A stretch of DNA of 64,000 nt from Onthophagus taurus (lineage: Eukaryota > Arthropoda > Insecta > Coleoptera > Scarabaeidae), in contig NC_091966.1 in NCBI RefSeq assembly GCF_036711975.1, positions 38,137,501 to 38,201,500 of the forward strand. The letters are read 5' to 3'. Below are positions 10,922 to 22,138 of this stretch, in pieces; positions within the stretch are counted from its first letter, which is position 1; every line of letters starts with the position of its first letter. Both the position numbers and the translations under genes were made by a program. Under the pieces are notes generated by a model that was not told the DNA's origin, did not search any database, and was given only the letters and a program-made list of their open reading frames with translations.

Positions 10922-11645
10922 CCGGCCTGGAGCTCTGTGAAGCTGGAACCCGAATGTAGTTATTGCAGTCATTACATTGCTGCAAACCAAATATATTGCT
11001 CAATAACTCCGATCAAGCCAAACGTCAATTTAGTCTTATGTACTTAAAAAGTATGGGAACCACCGAGACCGAGACCCGGGCCTTCCCCTAATATTAAAAA
11101 AATAAAAAGCTATATTTTGGAAACTGTTGGGGCATAAACGAAATTGAAGGCGGTACAAACGATTCTCTATCGATTTCCATCGAACGTTTTGCGATATACA
11201 TACTTTCAGCGATATTCTGAAGAATCAAAAAATCGCTGTATTTTGGAATCGGTTGAGGTACAAACGAAAATAAAAGTAGTACACACGGGTACAAACGATT
11301 CTCTTTCTAACTCCATCGACCGTTTTGCGATATCTCTATTAATAACGGAGATACACACTTTCAGCGATATTCTGAAAAATCAAAAAATCGCTCTATTTTG
11401 GATCCAATTGATGTACAAGTGAAATCGAAGGTGGTACAAACGGGTACAAACGATTCTTTACCGAATGGTATTAATAAAATTAGAATATCAAAAAGTGGGC
11501 AATTTTTCAGAATTTTTTTATCGCTTTAGAACCTGAGGTACAAACGAAATTAAAGGTGGTACAAACGATTCTCTATCGAATGGTACTAATAAAACCAAAA
11601 TATCGTAAACTTGGGTTCCAGGTTCATAGAGTTCCGGCCTGGAGC
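10922..11645. mobile_element. Small inverted-repeat element with internal tandem repeats
   Basis: GAGCTCTGTGAAGCTGGAAC at 10930 is matched in inverse by GTTCCAGGTTCATAGAGTTC at 11615-11634, an imperfect inverted repeat of about 20 bp. The 12-mer CCGGCCTGGAGC occurs as an exact direct repeat at 10922-10933 and 11634-11645, so it may be a target duplication. The interior has four diverged repeats around GGTACAAACGATTCTCTATC (near 11152, 11289, 11438 and 11559; spacing ~125-155 bp), each followed by versions of CGTTTTGCGATAT or GAATGGTA. No transposase frame. Superfamily unassigned. Confidence 0.55.
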
Positions 11646-12059
11646 AAGGTGTTGAGGTTTGTCACTGAAATGATCATCTTGATAAAGGAAAGACAGTCAG
11701 TGAAGGAAGAAACTCAGCGAAAACGAATTGGTTGAAATATTGTATACGTGACGTGGTATACGAGGAATACATAACGTCCATGAAGAAAGCTCAAGATAAT
11801 AAATGCTGATTCAATACTTGTATCCTAATAAACTAAAAATCCATGACAAAGATGACGGAGATGTTAGACATCATATTTGCCATGATACAAAGGGAGAAGA
11901 TTAAAGAAGCGGATGAATAAGAACGAAATAGAAGAAACGGGAATGGAAGGTAGTAAGTCTTAAAGAAGGAATAGGAAAGGAGGGGGTAAGCGACCCACTC
12001 TTAAGTTTGGTGCTTGACTGCTTTCTCCTATTTAGGATCTGAATACAAGTGAAGAGGAA
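11646..12059. other. No gene seen; probably decayed transposon text
   Basis: Short broken frames such as MIILIKERQSVKEETQRKRI appear, but nothing can be assigned. Confidence 0.3.
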
Positions 12060-12940
12060 AGTGACTTAAATCTGTATTAAAACTGGCTGATATGGTTTTT
12101 GCATCATGAACAAAATCATTTCTATCTCCGAAGCTTTTCTTTTAAGATGTGCGTAGATAACATTGAAGATTGCCGACGAAACACCTCGCAATAAAAAAAC
12201 TAAGTTGACACTTGTTGGAAAAAACATTTCTCGTAAACGTTGATCTGTGTCATCTTTTAAGTAATATGCGCAAATCCAAAATGGCAATAATTTATGTTGA
12301 CTTTAAATGCTTCACAAAGCATGTGAACTGCCATAATTGAAGTATTGCGATGTTTTCTGCACATTAATTTATTTGAACTCTGAATATTTCAGCAATGGTG
12401 GAGAATTGTGGAATAAAGATCGCGGAGTAGTTGATTGAATGTTTGGAAAAGCATGTTAATGATATAATTCTTTAGCAAGCAGAGATGGATGCCGTAAGAA
12501 TAGGCCTTTATAAGACAATCTGTAGAGGCTTGGCGTTGCAGTGCTCTATAGATACTCCAACCCGACAGTCTTCGATATGACAATATCTATAGGATGGGTA
12601 TACCAAATTTCCACATCCCCTCCAAAATCTAGTATAGTTTTTGCATCATGTACAAAGTCATCTCTATCTCATAAGCTTTGGGCAATTTCAAAATTTCAGA
12701 TTGATTTAAAATCTCGCAACACAAAAATTTCGTAGACTTGCTTTATATATCACCTTGCTTTAAATCGATTCCAACACTTGTTTCTTTTTTGTATTGATGG
12801 AGACCTAAATCAAACAACTCTAAGATAGATTGATTGAAGATTAGAAATGTTTGATGCAATCTTAAACAACTAGAACAGTCTCGAATCGTTTCAGGTTTAA
12901 ATAGTAAGATATTTAACATGAAAAATGAAAGCAATTATTA
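12060..12940 (-). pseudogene. Insect odorant-receptor-like pseudogene fragments
   Basis: On the minus strand, fragment 12934-12743 contains CLRLHQTFLIFNQSILELFD, which resembles the conserved C..HH..I..F...I..lF stretch of insect 7-TM odorant receptors. Two related downstream pieces, YEIEMTLYMMQKLY (about 12640) and SEIEMILFMMQKPYQPVLIQ (12130-12075), resemble the segment before the last membrane helix (..QKP..l..). Stops and frame changes occur throughout, and the second piece repeats the first, so this is a broken, partly duplicated copy. The family call rests on motif resemblance only. Confidence 0.35.
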
Positions 12941-13179
12941 AAACACACTCCAATGGCTATGTTATTAAATGACCTTATAAGAATAAGAACAGTATGTACA
13001 AGACGACTATTAGTCAAAAGATAAGTCAGTTTTCATTGCCCGTTGTCTGTTGACCTTTTCCTATACATATTTATGGACACCGCTGTTAAATTAATGTCTC
13101 GAACGGCGGCGTAACAAGGATACGCGAAGACAACAAGGTTTTCTCGCACAATACCGATGTCCACATCCGTAGCGCCACC
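12941..13179. other. CpG-richer flank upstream of a TATA box
   Basis: From about 13090 the base composition shifts to CpG-rich sequence (GAACGGCGGCGTAAC and similar) leading into the TATA box at 13180. Confidence 0.3.
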
Positions 13180-13187
13180 TATAAATA
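13180..13187 (+). promoter_or_regulatory. TATA box of a candidate promoter
   Basis: TATAAATA in a CpG-richer segment, with TCAG at 13213-13216, about the correct TATA-to-start distance, and a consensus splice donor 58 bp further on. It suggests a core promoter reading rightwards. Unproven. Confidence 0.4.
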
Positions 13188-13214
13188 TCAACGGCGAGTT
13201 TCCGAGTCTGAATC

Positions 13215-13273
13215 AGAAAACTTGCGCAACAATTCCGCGAACGTTGAATTAAGCAAGGCTAAGAGCGCGTTAG
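13215..13273 (+). other. Candidate non-coding first exon
   Basis: The stretch runs from a plausible start at 13215 to TTAG|GTAAGTC, a full-consensus splice donor at 13274. It contains no ATG, so it would be 5' untranslated. The next exon was not identified; an acceptor-like TTTTCAG lies just before 14369. Confidence 0.3.
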
Positions 13274-14204
13274 GTAAGTCGTTTGCGAAACGGGGTCTTC
13301 GTCGCGGTCGTTGATGTTGTTATTAGCAATTTCGGAGAAAATTATACCGAAGATCCTGAAAGTTGAACTCGTCAAAGACTAAAGCGAAATTGCTCCCCCA
13401 TAATTTACATAAATCTAATTATAAGGCTCCGAACGGGGAGCGGGTCTTGCGAGAACTAAAAGAAATAATAGGCATGGGTTTCGATAATGTGTGAAAATTG
13501 CGGTTGCAATTAGGTGGAAACACACCTGCAGAAAATTGAAATTCTCACAGGATTTTATATTAACTTTGCCGAGTTATAAATTGCGGTGAAATAGATGAAG
13601 AAATTAAACGACGAAAGGAGGTGTTTATTGTGGAATAAAGTGTGAGAACTTGGACAATATAGTAGCAACTTCCGTATATTTCTCGTAAACCAAGTTTCAC
13701 GCGATTTCTCGTTTCCTCCTGCGACTGCGTGCTCACCAGGCTTTTACCGTTAATTAACTGCATCCGTATTTGGAACTGTCGCTCACTAATGTCGCCCGAG
13801 ACGTTGTTTATAGTGAGCTTCACTTTGGGATTTACGGGCGAAGACTTAATATGTAGAAATAAAGTGATGGTTTAGAAATTTATGGAAAATAAATTTTGTT
13901 TTTACAAAGTTTGGATTTCTTCTTATTCCTTTTTTCTTCTTTAAATACTAGTTGTTAGAAATTAACGTCATGTTTCAATTCTGAGAATGTGAAAAATAAA
14001 TAAATAAATAAATGGTGTGTCTAAATAGTTAAAAAGAGAAAATTAACATGAAAATCACAACAACACCTGCGCTAATAGTAAAGACTATAAAGAGAAGCAG
14101 CTGCGTTCTATATAACTGCCTACATTTGACACACTAAAAATAACACTTGGCCACTCTTCTACTGCCCATAGAATTACAACGTCCCTTTTCATGGCGCTAC
14201 GAAG
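13274..14204. other. No gene seen; (AAAT)n microsatellite
   Basis: Mixed-composition intron-like sequence. AAATAAATAAATAAATAAAT lies at about 13993-14012 and may be the tail of an old LINE. The 87-codon minus frame (13823-13560) has no support. Confidence 0.4.
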
Positions 14205-15040
14205 GTTGTTTCGGTAAAGCAAAGAGAAGAAGAAGGTGGTAGATCAGTCATTGTTGAGTAAGCAGGAACGTGACGCAGTGTACTCTTTCCCATTTCTTCT
14301 TTTCTTTCGTTTTCTCTTTTCGTCCGGTTTCTTCTTGCGTTTGTCTTCTTCGTCGGTCGGATTTTCAGATCTGGCGAGTGGCGGCGGTGGCGGCGGCGAG
14401 TTTCAGGAAAAGACGCCGAAGGTCATATAACTCGGTGGCGCCGGTTTGTCGGCGAGGCGCATACTCAGGTGCAGTCCAAGAGGAGATCGGTTCCCACGTG
14501 TGAGCCACCCACGGACAATCGCCTCGATCGGGCTCCGTGGCCTACGAGAATCGACTCTCTTTCGCGAGATGATCTATGCATCTTTAGAGATAACGGCGGC
14601 GGTTGCTTTAAGAAGAGAACCATACGAGAGCAATCCTGGAGACTGTGTTTTATGTGTGAATGGACGGGGATTTGTTTAAAAAGGAGTAGGTTCTGCTTGG
14701 TAAACGCGAACCGCTTAGAATGTGATCCCGCTCATTCACGCCGGTGGGTGATTGCACGGTCTAAGGACCGCGACAGGTAGAATCGGATTTGTTGCATTCT
14801 CCGACAGACTGTCGCCGTAACTCCGTTTCATTTCACCTCCCGCGCAACCACCTTAGTCCTTTCTCTCTTTTACTTGCAGGTGCCCGTACTTTCTGCTCAC
14901 TGGGTTCACTTCGTTCTCTTCACCAACAAGCTCTCTCTCTAATAACAGGCCATATAAAGTTATTTCCTTTTTTACGTCCGAGTTATGATCGGCCTAAACA
15001 CCTGATATTTTGTGTTTCACTTTCGTTTAACAGCATATAA
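14205..15040 (+). other. CpG-rich segment, possible exon(s) or promoter
   Basis: About 14205-14900 is clearly GC-richer than its surroundings. All three plus-strand frames have medium open stretches, as expected from composition. The pyrimidine-rich tract ending TTTTCAG before 14369 could be an acceptor, and ACTCAG|GTGCAG at 14469 a donor. No recognisable protein emerges. It may be a 5' untranslated exon downstream of the 13.2-kb promoter. Confidence 0.25.
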
Positions 15041-15504
15041 AATATCACGTATAAAATATCTCATTATCATTCTAACGATTTGCTTAACAATATAAATTAT
15101 TGTAAATATCACAACTTTTCAACTAAATAACTAAACCTATTACAAGAAAGAATTAAGTATTTTAAATATTTTAGTAATTTTCTGAAGTACGTCATTTTTG
15201 TAGTTGAGCACATATCTGTATAATACAGAGTTATATAACTCTGTATATCTTAAAGTGTGGGTTCTAAATTTTTAGTTACTGTAAGCTACTTACTTATCAT
15301 GACTTGCGTAATGTTAATATAGAAGATTTTAATAATGATTTGAAGAAGATTAATTAAGAAGCAGTTTTCGAATTAATATCTATTGATGAGACATTTGATT
15401 ACTTTAATGAAACATTATTAGTCTTATTTGATATTTATGCCGCTCTAACTACTCAGGTTGTGAAGAAAAATTAATCATTTACTTTAATTGTTAAACAGAT
15501 ACTA
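15041..15504. other. No gene seen
   Basis: AT-rich spacer up to the Tc1-like element. Confidence 0.45.
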
Positions 15505-16875
15505 CACTCAGCGGCATAAAAAACTAAAAAATTTCAAACTGCAATAACTTTTGAACGTATTGCTCGATTTAAATAAGGTTTTTTTTTATTTGAAAGGTCC
15601 ACCCTGTGCCAATCTTGTAAGTGCCTTCCTTATTTTGGTATATCTTCAATTTCAGCAATGGTGAACAACGCTAATGCGTGTTTTCTTCCTACACTTTGAA
15701 GCTTGCCGTGTAGTGCACCGACAAAAAATATTAATTTTAAACATAAAAAGCTTGTAGTCTTGTTTGTTCTGATCACTTCTGTTTTTTGTTCAAGTTTCTA
15801 TTGCTGTTAACACCAAAGTTACAAGCTCTAAAAAAGATAAAAGCTCTAAAAGATAACGCAGCTTGTTAAGCAGCGACATCAGAAATTAAAGCAAGTCATA
15901 GATCTGGATGAAATGTACTGTAGTGTATTAAACTGTGACAAGTAAATCAAACAAATTGAATGGTGTCCCTCATCCTTCAAGACATACTTCGAATCAGGTT
16001 TTTCATTTTAAGAATCTGGTTCTACTCTTCTTCTAGCGCTATTCTCATCTCCCTAGTATATCCAACATGTGTATGGGGTTTAAATCACGGCTACGTGCAG
16101 GCCACTACATTCTGCTGATATCCGGTATTGGGATACCATGCGGGCTGTATGGGATCGTGCATTATCGTGCATGAACAAAAGTTGTCACCAATAAATGGGC
16201 CGAAGAAAACCACGTGTTCAGCCAAAATTTTATCAATATTCCGAGCCGCGTTTAGATTGCCTTTGATAAAACAAAGCTTCGTACGTGCTTCGAAGCAGAT
16301 TCATCCTCAAACCATTACAGATCCTCCCTGGTATTGTACTCTTTCGAAATCTTTGAATGGCGCGACAAACCGTACTATGTATCGCGCCAAGAACACGAGC
16401 AGCATAACGGGCGCTGCGTCCATCTTCCCCCAAAGCCATTGCCTGAGCAACTTCTGCAAGACTTAAAGGTATTTTTCTTGTCTAGCAACAGTCAATGACG
16501 TTAACGGCACTGAAATGTTTTCGTCAATTTCCATGGCTAGCTTTAATTTCGCATGGCGCTGCCGAAGAAGTTGCTTTATCCTTTAGAGCTTGTAACTTTG
16601 GTGTTAACAACAATAGAAAGTTGAACAAAAAACAGAAGTGACAGAAGAACAAACAAGACTACAAGCTCCTTATGTGCACCCCACAGCAAACTTAAAAGTG
16701 CAGGAAGAAAACACGCATTAGCGTTATTCACCATCGCTGATATTGGAGAGTGCCAAAATGGGGTAGACTTTTCAAATAAATAAAACCTTGTTCAAATTGA
16801 GCAATACGTTCAAAAGTTATGGCACTTTGAAACTGGTCATCATTTTAGGTGATGCGTTTTTTATGCCGCTGAGTA
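15505..16875 (-). mobile_element. Tc1-like transposon with long inverted repeats
   Basis: The 1371-bp element is flanked by TA (15503-15504 and 16876-16877) and has ends CACTCAGCGGCATAAAAAA / TTTTTTATGCCGCTGAGTA. The inverted arms extend about 290-330 bp (to ~15836 and from ~16580), including TACAAGCTCTAAA-type sequence. The minus-strand interior holds a broken transposase: a helix-turn-helix piece (DGRSARYAARVLGAIHSTVC, 16430-16350), a DDE-core piece (GNLNAARNIDKILAEHVVFF), then after a frameshift MHDNARSHTARMVSQY, and finally SRDLNPIHMLDILGR, equivalent to the usual SPDLNPIEHxWDxLGR. A stretch between the helix-turn-helix and the core is missing. Confidence 0.85.
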
Positions 16876-17204
16876 TAGATATGAAAATTTTTAATCATCT
16901 TGTATTATTTTGCCCAGTGACTTAACTGATCTTGAAAAGTCCATTTTTTATTAACTCTACACAAAATGTTGATCAAAATTTGTTAATTTTTAGGTTTTGT
17001 AACTTCTCACAATAGTTCCAGTGGTGCTAAAGGTGCTCAAAACAATGATTGTTGAACAGCTTTTTGGTCACTCGAATTGTTATTATAAAATAAATGACAT
17101 CTTTAAGGTTTTTGATGAGAGATAATCAACAATCACCAAGGGTTTTGACATATTCAATCATGATTCGTTGCTGCCAATCGTGAGTTCTCACGATTTCAAT
17201 TCGC
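16876..17204. other. No gene seen
   Basis: Spacer between the Tc1-like element and the inverted satellite array. GTGAGTTCTCAC, a small palindrome, lies just before the array. Confidence 0.4.
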
Positions 17205-18606
17205 TATAAAATTAATTTCTTGAGGGATCCTTGTGGAAATATTACCAACTATTAATTAAAATATCCTCTTTTTAATGCAAAAAACCGTTTTGAAAAATCA
17301 CTTGCAGTTCTTGAGAAAAAAATTTTTGAAATTATCGGCAATTTTTTCGAATTTTGCAATTTTCGCCGATTAAGTTTTAACAATTCGTATAAAATTCAGT
17401 TCTTGGAATAGGACTATGAAAACTTCACAAAGTGTTAATAAAAGTGTCCTCTTTCCAATGAACCAACCTGTTTTGAAAAATTACTTTTAGTTTTTGAAAA
17501 AACAATATTTGAAATTTTGATAAAATTTTCGATGTTGCAATTTTCATCGATAACTTTCAAAATTCGCTATAATATTAATTTCTTGAAGGATCCTTGTGGA
17601 AATACCACCAATTATTAATTATAGTATCCTCTTTTTAATGCAATAAGCCGTTTTGAAAAATTGCTTTAGGTTTTTAAGAAATAAATTTTTGAAATGATCG
17701 ACAAGTTTATCGAATTTTGCAATTTTCGCCGATTAAGTTTTAAAAATTCCTATAAAATCCATTTCTTGGAAAATGAGTATGAAAATTTCCCAAAGTGTTA
17801 ATAAAAGTGTCCTCTTTCTAATGAACTAACCCGTTTTGAAAAATAACTTTTAGTTTTTGAAAAAACAATATTTGAAGTTTTGATAAAATTTTCGATGTTG
17901 CAATTTTCATCGATAACTTTCAAAATTCGCTATAATATTAGTTTCTTGAATTATCGTTGTGGAAATATCACCAATTATTAACTGAAGTATCCTCTTTTTA
18001 ATCCAAAAAGCCGTTTTGAGAAATCACTTTTAGTTCTTGAGAAATAAATTTTTGAAATAACCGACAATTTTTTTGAATTTTGTAATTTTCGCCGATTAAG
18101 TTTTAAAAATTCGTATAAAATCCATTTCTTGGAATATGAGTATGAAAATATCCCAGAGTGTTAATAAAAGTGTCCTTTTTCCAGGGGGCCAATCAGTTTT
18201 GAAAAGTAACTTTTAGTTTTTGAGAAAACAATATTTGAAGTTTTGATAAAATTTTCGATGTTACAATTTTCATCGATAATTTTTAAAATTCGCTATAAAA
18301 TTCATTTCTTGAAGGATCCTTTTGGAAATATCGCCAATTATTAATTAAAATATCCTGTTTTTTGAGTTGCTTCGTTAGTTAAATCAGCATCAAAAAAGTT
18401 CATTTTGTAGCTTTCTTATTAATTTAATTTTTATTCAAATATCGCAATATTGTGGCAATATAGAGTATTACTTCAGAAATGCACCAGAAATTATAACCAT
18501 AATGGCCGGATAGATATGCGGGATAACTGGATATCTGGCCGAAAGGGATGTCGAATATCCAGTATCTGGCTATTCGCAAAATCACTATCCGTTTCATCAC
18601 TAGTAT
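17205..18606 (-). mobile_element. Truncated inverted copy of the hAT/satellite element
   Basis: 17205-18363 is about 3.2 copies of the same 362-bp satellite in reverse orientation (GGATCC[T/A]TGTGGAAAT-type landmarks near 17226, 17587, 17947 and 18313). 18364-18606 is the inverted counterpart of the hAT left end (895-1104), ending ..CCGTTTCATCACTA. The satellite/end junction (next to GAAGCAACTC in element orientation) is at the same base region in both copies. This copy carries ~70 extra bp of GGATATCTGG-type subterminal repeats that the first copy lacks. The other end of the element and its target duplication are missing. Confidence 0.85.
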
Positions 18607-20211
18607 TAGTAGTTAGATGGCACTCAGTATATGTAGTGAATGGTATCATCTCGTCTTCTACTTCGGTTACCTCTGAAGCCACAAAGCTTTAGTTTAAAGA
18701 ATCGTGAAAAATCAATTTCTTGGAGTGATTATAAAACTGTCAAATTATCAAGGAGTGTGTTTTTTCTAAAAAACAAAACTGTTTCGGAAAATCACTTTTA
18801 GTTAAATATAATTTGTTCCATCAAATATTCCTTCTCATTGCAACTTCGCATCATCAAATACAGTAGTTGCAGTTTCGGTTTTCCAAAGTTTTTTGAGTGT
18901 TCTGTATCAGGATTTTGGTAATGATTAGGTATTCAAAATTTAAGAATTCCAACAGCCCTCCACTTCAATGTCGTGATTTAGCCAGATCATTCAGGACTTC
19001 ACGGATCTTGCTGCCAAAGGCAGTTTCCGTTTCTTATGTATTTACTGATTTCAATCAATATTATTTACCAATTTCATCGTTGTAGTTTTGTTCTTCTACT
19101 GGCTTAACCAGCAAAGCTAGATTCCTTCCTGTTTTGGTCTTTGCCTGATTTTGCTTCAGATCTTCTACCACCGTCTTTGATTCTGGTTCTTCTTTGTAAA
19201 TAAAGAAAATTGCTTGTGATTTATATACGCTACTTCTGCATTACGAATTGCTACGACCTGGTTACATCTATTCAAACAGGCCTCCATTTAGGTGATGCAG
19301 TATGTGTTAACTATTTTCGGGTGGATATCAAGCGAGGTTAATTTAATATTAGTATGATATAAATTGCAACGCCTCTGCTATTACTTCCGACGATGCATCA
19401 ATGATAGTGCACCGAAAGAAAAAGTACGTGAAACATGTCGAATAGATTTGAACAACAACAATTTCAAAATGGTATTCTACTTGGAGATAAGGGGTATAAA
19501 ATACATTAGTATTGAGTGTAATATCAACATGTTTTTAATTTTCTTGCTAATTCTCTTGATTTTTAGAAATCTCACTATTTTTGTATTTTGGCACGTCTCT
19601 GCGATCCCTTTCCTACCAAAGATTAATTTCTTTCCGCTTAAAATTTTCCTCCCATATGTGTTTTTTAGCCTGATTCGTTAATCTTTTGTTAATCATTGTT
19701 TAACTTCATTATACACGTATTACGAGTTACAAGTTCACCTACGCCATCAATCATTATGAAATTCTCGTAGACATATTATTCTAACGAGTAGATAACCTAT
19801 CCTCTTTATAAATCAGAATTGATAAGTCATTCCAATAGGTGATTTGATTGCTGGTACGAATAAGCTACAAAAAGCAAAGTATTTTAATAAAAAAAAATTG
19901 TTAAAGTATTTTAAAACATATATCTGCCCGACTCTGCAAGAAGCTTCCACCTGCATCTTTGTTGCTTCACTATAAAGCCTTTGAGTGACAAAAAGTGACT
20001 AAGCAATTTCTCTTAGCGACCCTATTCCACACCGATTATTAATATAGATTGGCTAACGGAGAAGCTTTTAACTCATAGTATTTCGTAATACAAAATTAAA
20101 ATTAGAAAATGTCTCAAATAAGTTTTGAACGGTTTAACATACAAGAAATAAAAAGAATTACAAAAAAAAATTTTTATTAACATCGTTTTAGAAACTTTAT
20201 AACATTAAATA
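18607..20211. other. No gene established; decayed coding-like patches
   Basis: About 18706-18815 looks like one more very diverged satellite monomer (..AAAATCACTTTTAGTT..) outside the element. At 19250-18900 the minus strand reads charged text such as YKEEPESKTVVEDLKQNQAK with stops, from an unknown source. The frame at 19364-19681 is AT-rich and hydrophobic and is probably chance. Confidence 0.3.
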
Positions 20212-21304
20212 TCATTGAACCTCTTGATTATTATTAAATACTCTAATAGCAAACAGAGCCAATAACTGCTTTAATATTTTTTTAAATAACACGTAAATGA
20301 TCAACACATGGAGCATATTACTAAGATTGTTACTATCACCGTCTGCAAATAAAATAAAAAATTTGATATATTTATCATCCTGATTAATATTACCTGAACT
20401 TGAAAAACCTGGGGGATGAGTTATTTCTATCACCTTGAATTTAATACGACTATCGTTATTGTCTTTCAAGAATTTTTCCCGAGCTAAATCCGTCGTTTGT
20501 GGTGAAGTAGTGGTCTCTGTAAAGAATTCAGTACGATTTGATAAGAAAATTAAAAAGTTCTTTGCTAGTTTTTCATGTCGATTATTAGTATCTGTTTTCT
20601 CGGTGGCGGTTGTAGTAACAACGGTTTGTTTGGTTTCTTTCTTTTTTGTTGTTGGGGTTTCTTTAACCCATATATCCTTAAAGATTTGTGGCCTTATTAA
20701 ATTATGTTTATGAGACGAATGGTGATGCGATTTCTTCGGAACATAACTTTGAATAAAAGGGGTCAATGTAAAGTTGTTTATAAACACTACAAAAGGAATA
20801 ACCGAACGCCTCCAAATTTAATGTTACATATAAAACATTTAAATCGATCAAATTACCTGTAGTAGTACTTGGTGTTGTTTTCGTTCTGAATGTTTTAAAC
20901 AATAAAGGTTCTTCGTTATCGTACGGGAGAAGTGATTCCTCTTTATGCGTTTTTTTGTCTTCAGAAGTAACCAAAAATCTCGGAACGATTTCAAGATTTT
21001 TTTTTTCAGTTATGGTCGTTTCATAATCTTGTTCTGTTGTGGACGTTGTTGGTCTAGTCCTTTCTCTTCTGGTGAATAAAACGTCTTTGCCACGTCTACG
21101 AGTTGTTGAGGAGGTGGTCATAAATCGATATTTAAGAATATCCTTTTTATCTCTTTCCAAAATAATCGTTACATTATTTTCCGGGAGAGAATCGTTAGCT
21201 TGTGGAGTTGTTTCAGAAATGTTTAACGAACTACTTAAGTCTTCTTCGGTCGACCAACAACATTTAGAAAGTAAAAGTAATAATATTAATACACTTGGGT
21301 TCAT
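20212..21304 (-). CDS. Three-exon gene, Thr/Lys-rich protein with signal peptide, unknown family
   Basis: The start ATG is at 21304-21302. Exon 1 is 20857-21304 (448 nt), ending CTACAG|GTAATT. A 70-bp intron (20787-20856) ends CCTTTTGTAG. Exon 2 is 20394-20786. A likely 51-bp second intron (20343-20393) begins GTAATA and ends TTTATTTGCAG; it is in frame, so a 340-residue unspliced reading is also possible. Exon 3 is 20212-20342. The spliced product is 323 residues. Residues 1-18 (MNPSVLILLLLLSKCCWS) are a clear signal peptide. The middle is low complexity, rich in Thr, Lys and Arg (TTSSTTRRRGKD, TTTATEKTDTNN, a His cluster SHHHSSHKH). The C-terminal part has a hydrophobic stretch (NMLHVLIIYVLFKKILKQLL) that may be a membrane anchor. 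I recognise no domain. It looks secreted or membrane-tethered and possibly O-glycosylated on Thr clusters (inference). Confidence 0.7.
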
Positions 21305-22012
21305 CTTTAATTATTTCTCTTAATGACGTGTGACTTAATGGATTCTATCAAAAAATTTTTTTAGACATCTTGATGTTTGTATAAGATGTATAATATTAAA
21401 TGAATGTGTTAAATAAATTAATTAAAATTCATTATGGTTGAGGTATGTGCATGAATATTTTAATAGTAGGTAGTCGTAAATTACCGTGATATGACCGTCG
21501 TTAAAAATTTCTATGTAAATTTTGTTACGCATATTGGTTGACGACCTTGTGGTATGGTCGGCCTCGTAATTTTTAAACACACCAAACACCTGCACAGGAA
21601 TTGGCAAATGAAAACAAATTGCATTGGAAATAATCAACGAAACGAACGTACAATCAAGATAATCTTTTTAACGAAAATAATGGTAGAAAGTCGGATTAAG
21701 TATGAATAATCTGAAATCGCTGCATTTGCATAAAACCACCGATAAGTTTTAATATAAGTATAAAACTCCTTGATTTTACTACATAATTTATTCCCAACTA
21801 ATTAACGGGACCGTTATTGGAGTAATTTTTCATCGAGTCACTTCTTTTCGTTGCCGGGTGTCGTAGTAATAAATATTACGCCCAATTTGCGACCAGCGAT
21901 CGCGTAATCGCCGTCAAAAGTGCCATCTGTTGGTGTTTGTCCTGGAGCGCACCGATATTTTCACACAGTTACACGTGCACACGTGTGCGGGGAGACGAAG
22001 ACCGGTGGAGTT
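21305..22012. other. Upstream region of the 20.2-21.3 kb gene; no other gene seen
   Basis: AT-rich to about 21840, then increasingly CpG-rich to 22150. No TATA box is placed convincingly for the minus-strand gene. Confidence 0.35.
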
Positions 22013-22138
22013 ATGTGGATCTGTCGATGCGTTCGATTCCCGATGCTGCTGTTGTTGCTGCCGCCGTTGTTGCGTACAGCCTCTTCCAGTGGGATCCAGT
22101 TTTCAGAAACCCGCCGACGATGCACACGTGCATCTTAA
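22013..22138 (+). CDS. Possible small signal-peptide exon, weak
   Basis: An ATG at 22013 opens 41 codons starting MWICRCVRFPMLLLLLPPLL followed by RTASSSG, shaped like a signal peptide, inside a CpG-rich patch (21860-22150). No splice donor of good quality follows before the stop, and the (CTG/TTG)n-like base pattern alone would give a leucine run. I cannot tell a first exon from chance. Confidence 0.15.
   Translation: MWICRCVRFPMLLLLLPPLLRTASSSGIQFSETRRRCTRAS

Noticed and set aside
14236..14780. Overlapping open frames in three plus-strand frames
   Set aside because: All result from GC-rich composition; some begin at GTG; none has recognisable protein text.
20435..20713. 92-codon plus-strand frame
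   Set aside because: Antisense shadow of exon 2 of the Thr/Lys-rich gene.
21039..21323. 94-codon plus-strand frame
   Set aside because: Antisense shadow of exon 1 of the same gene.
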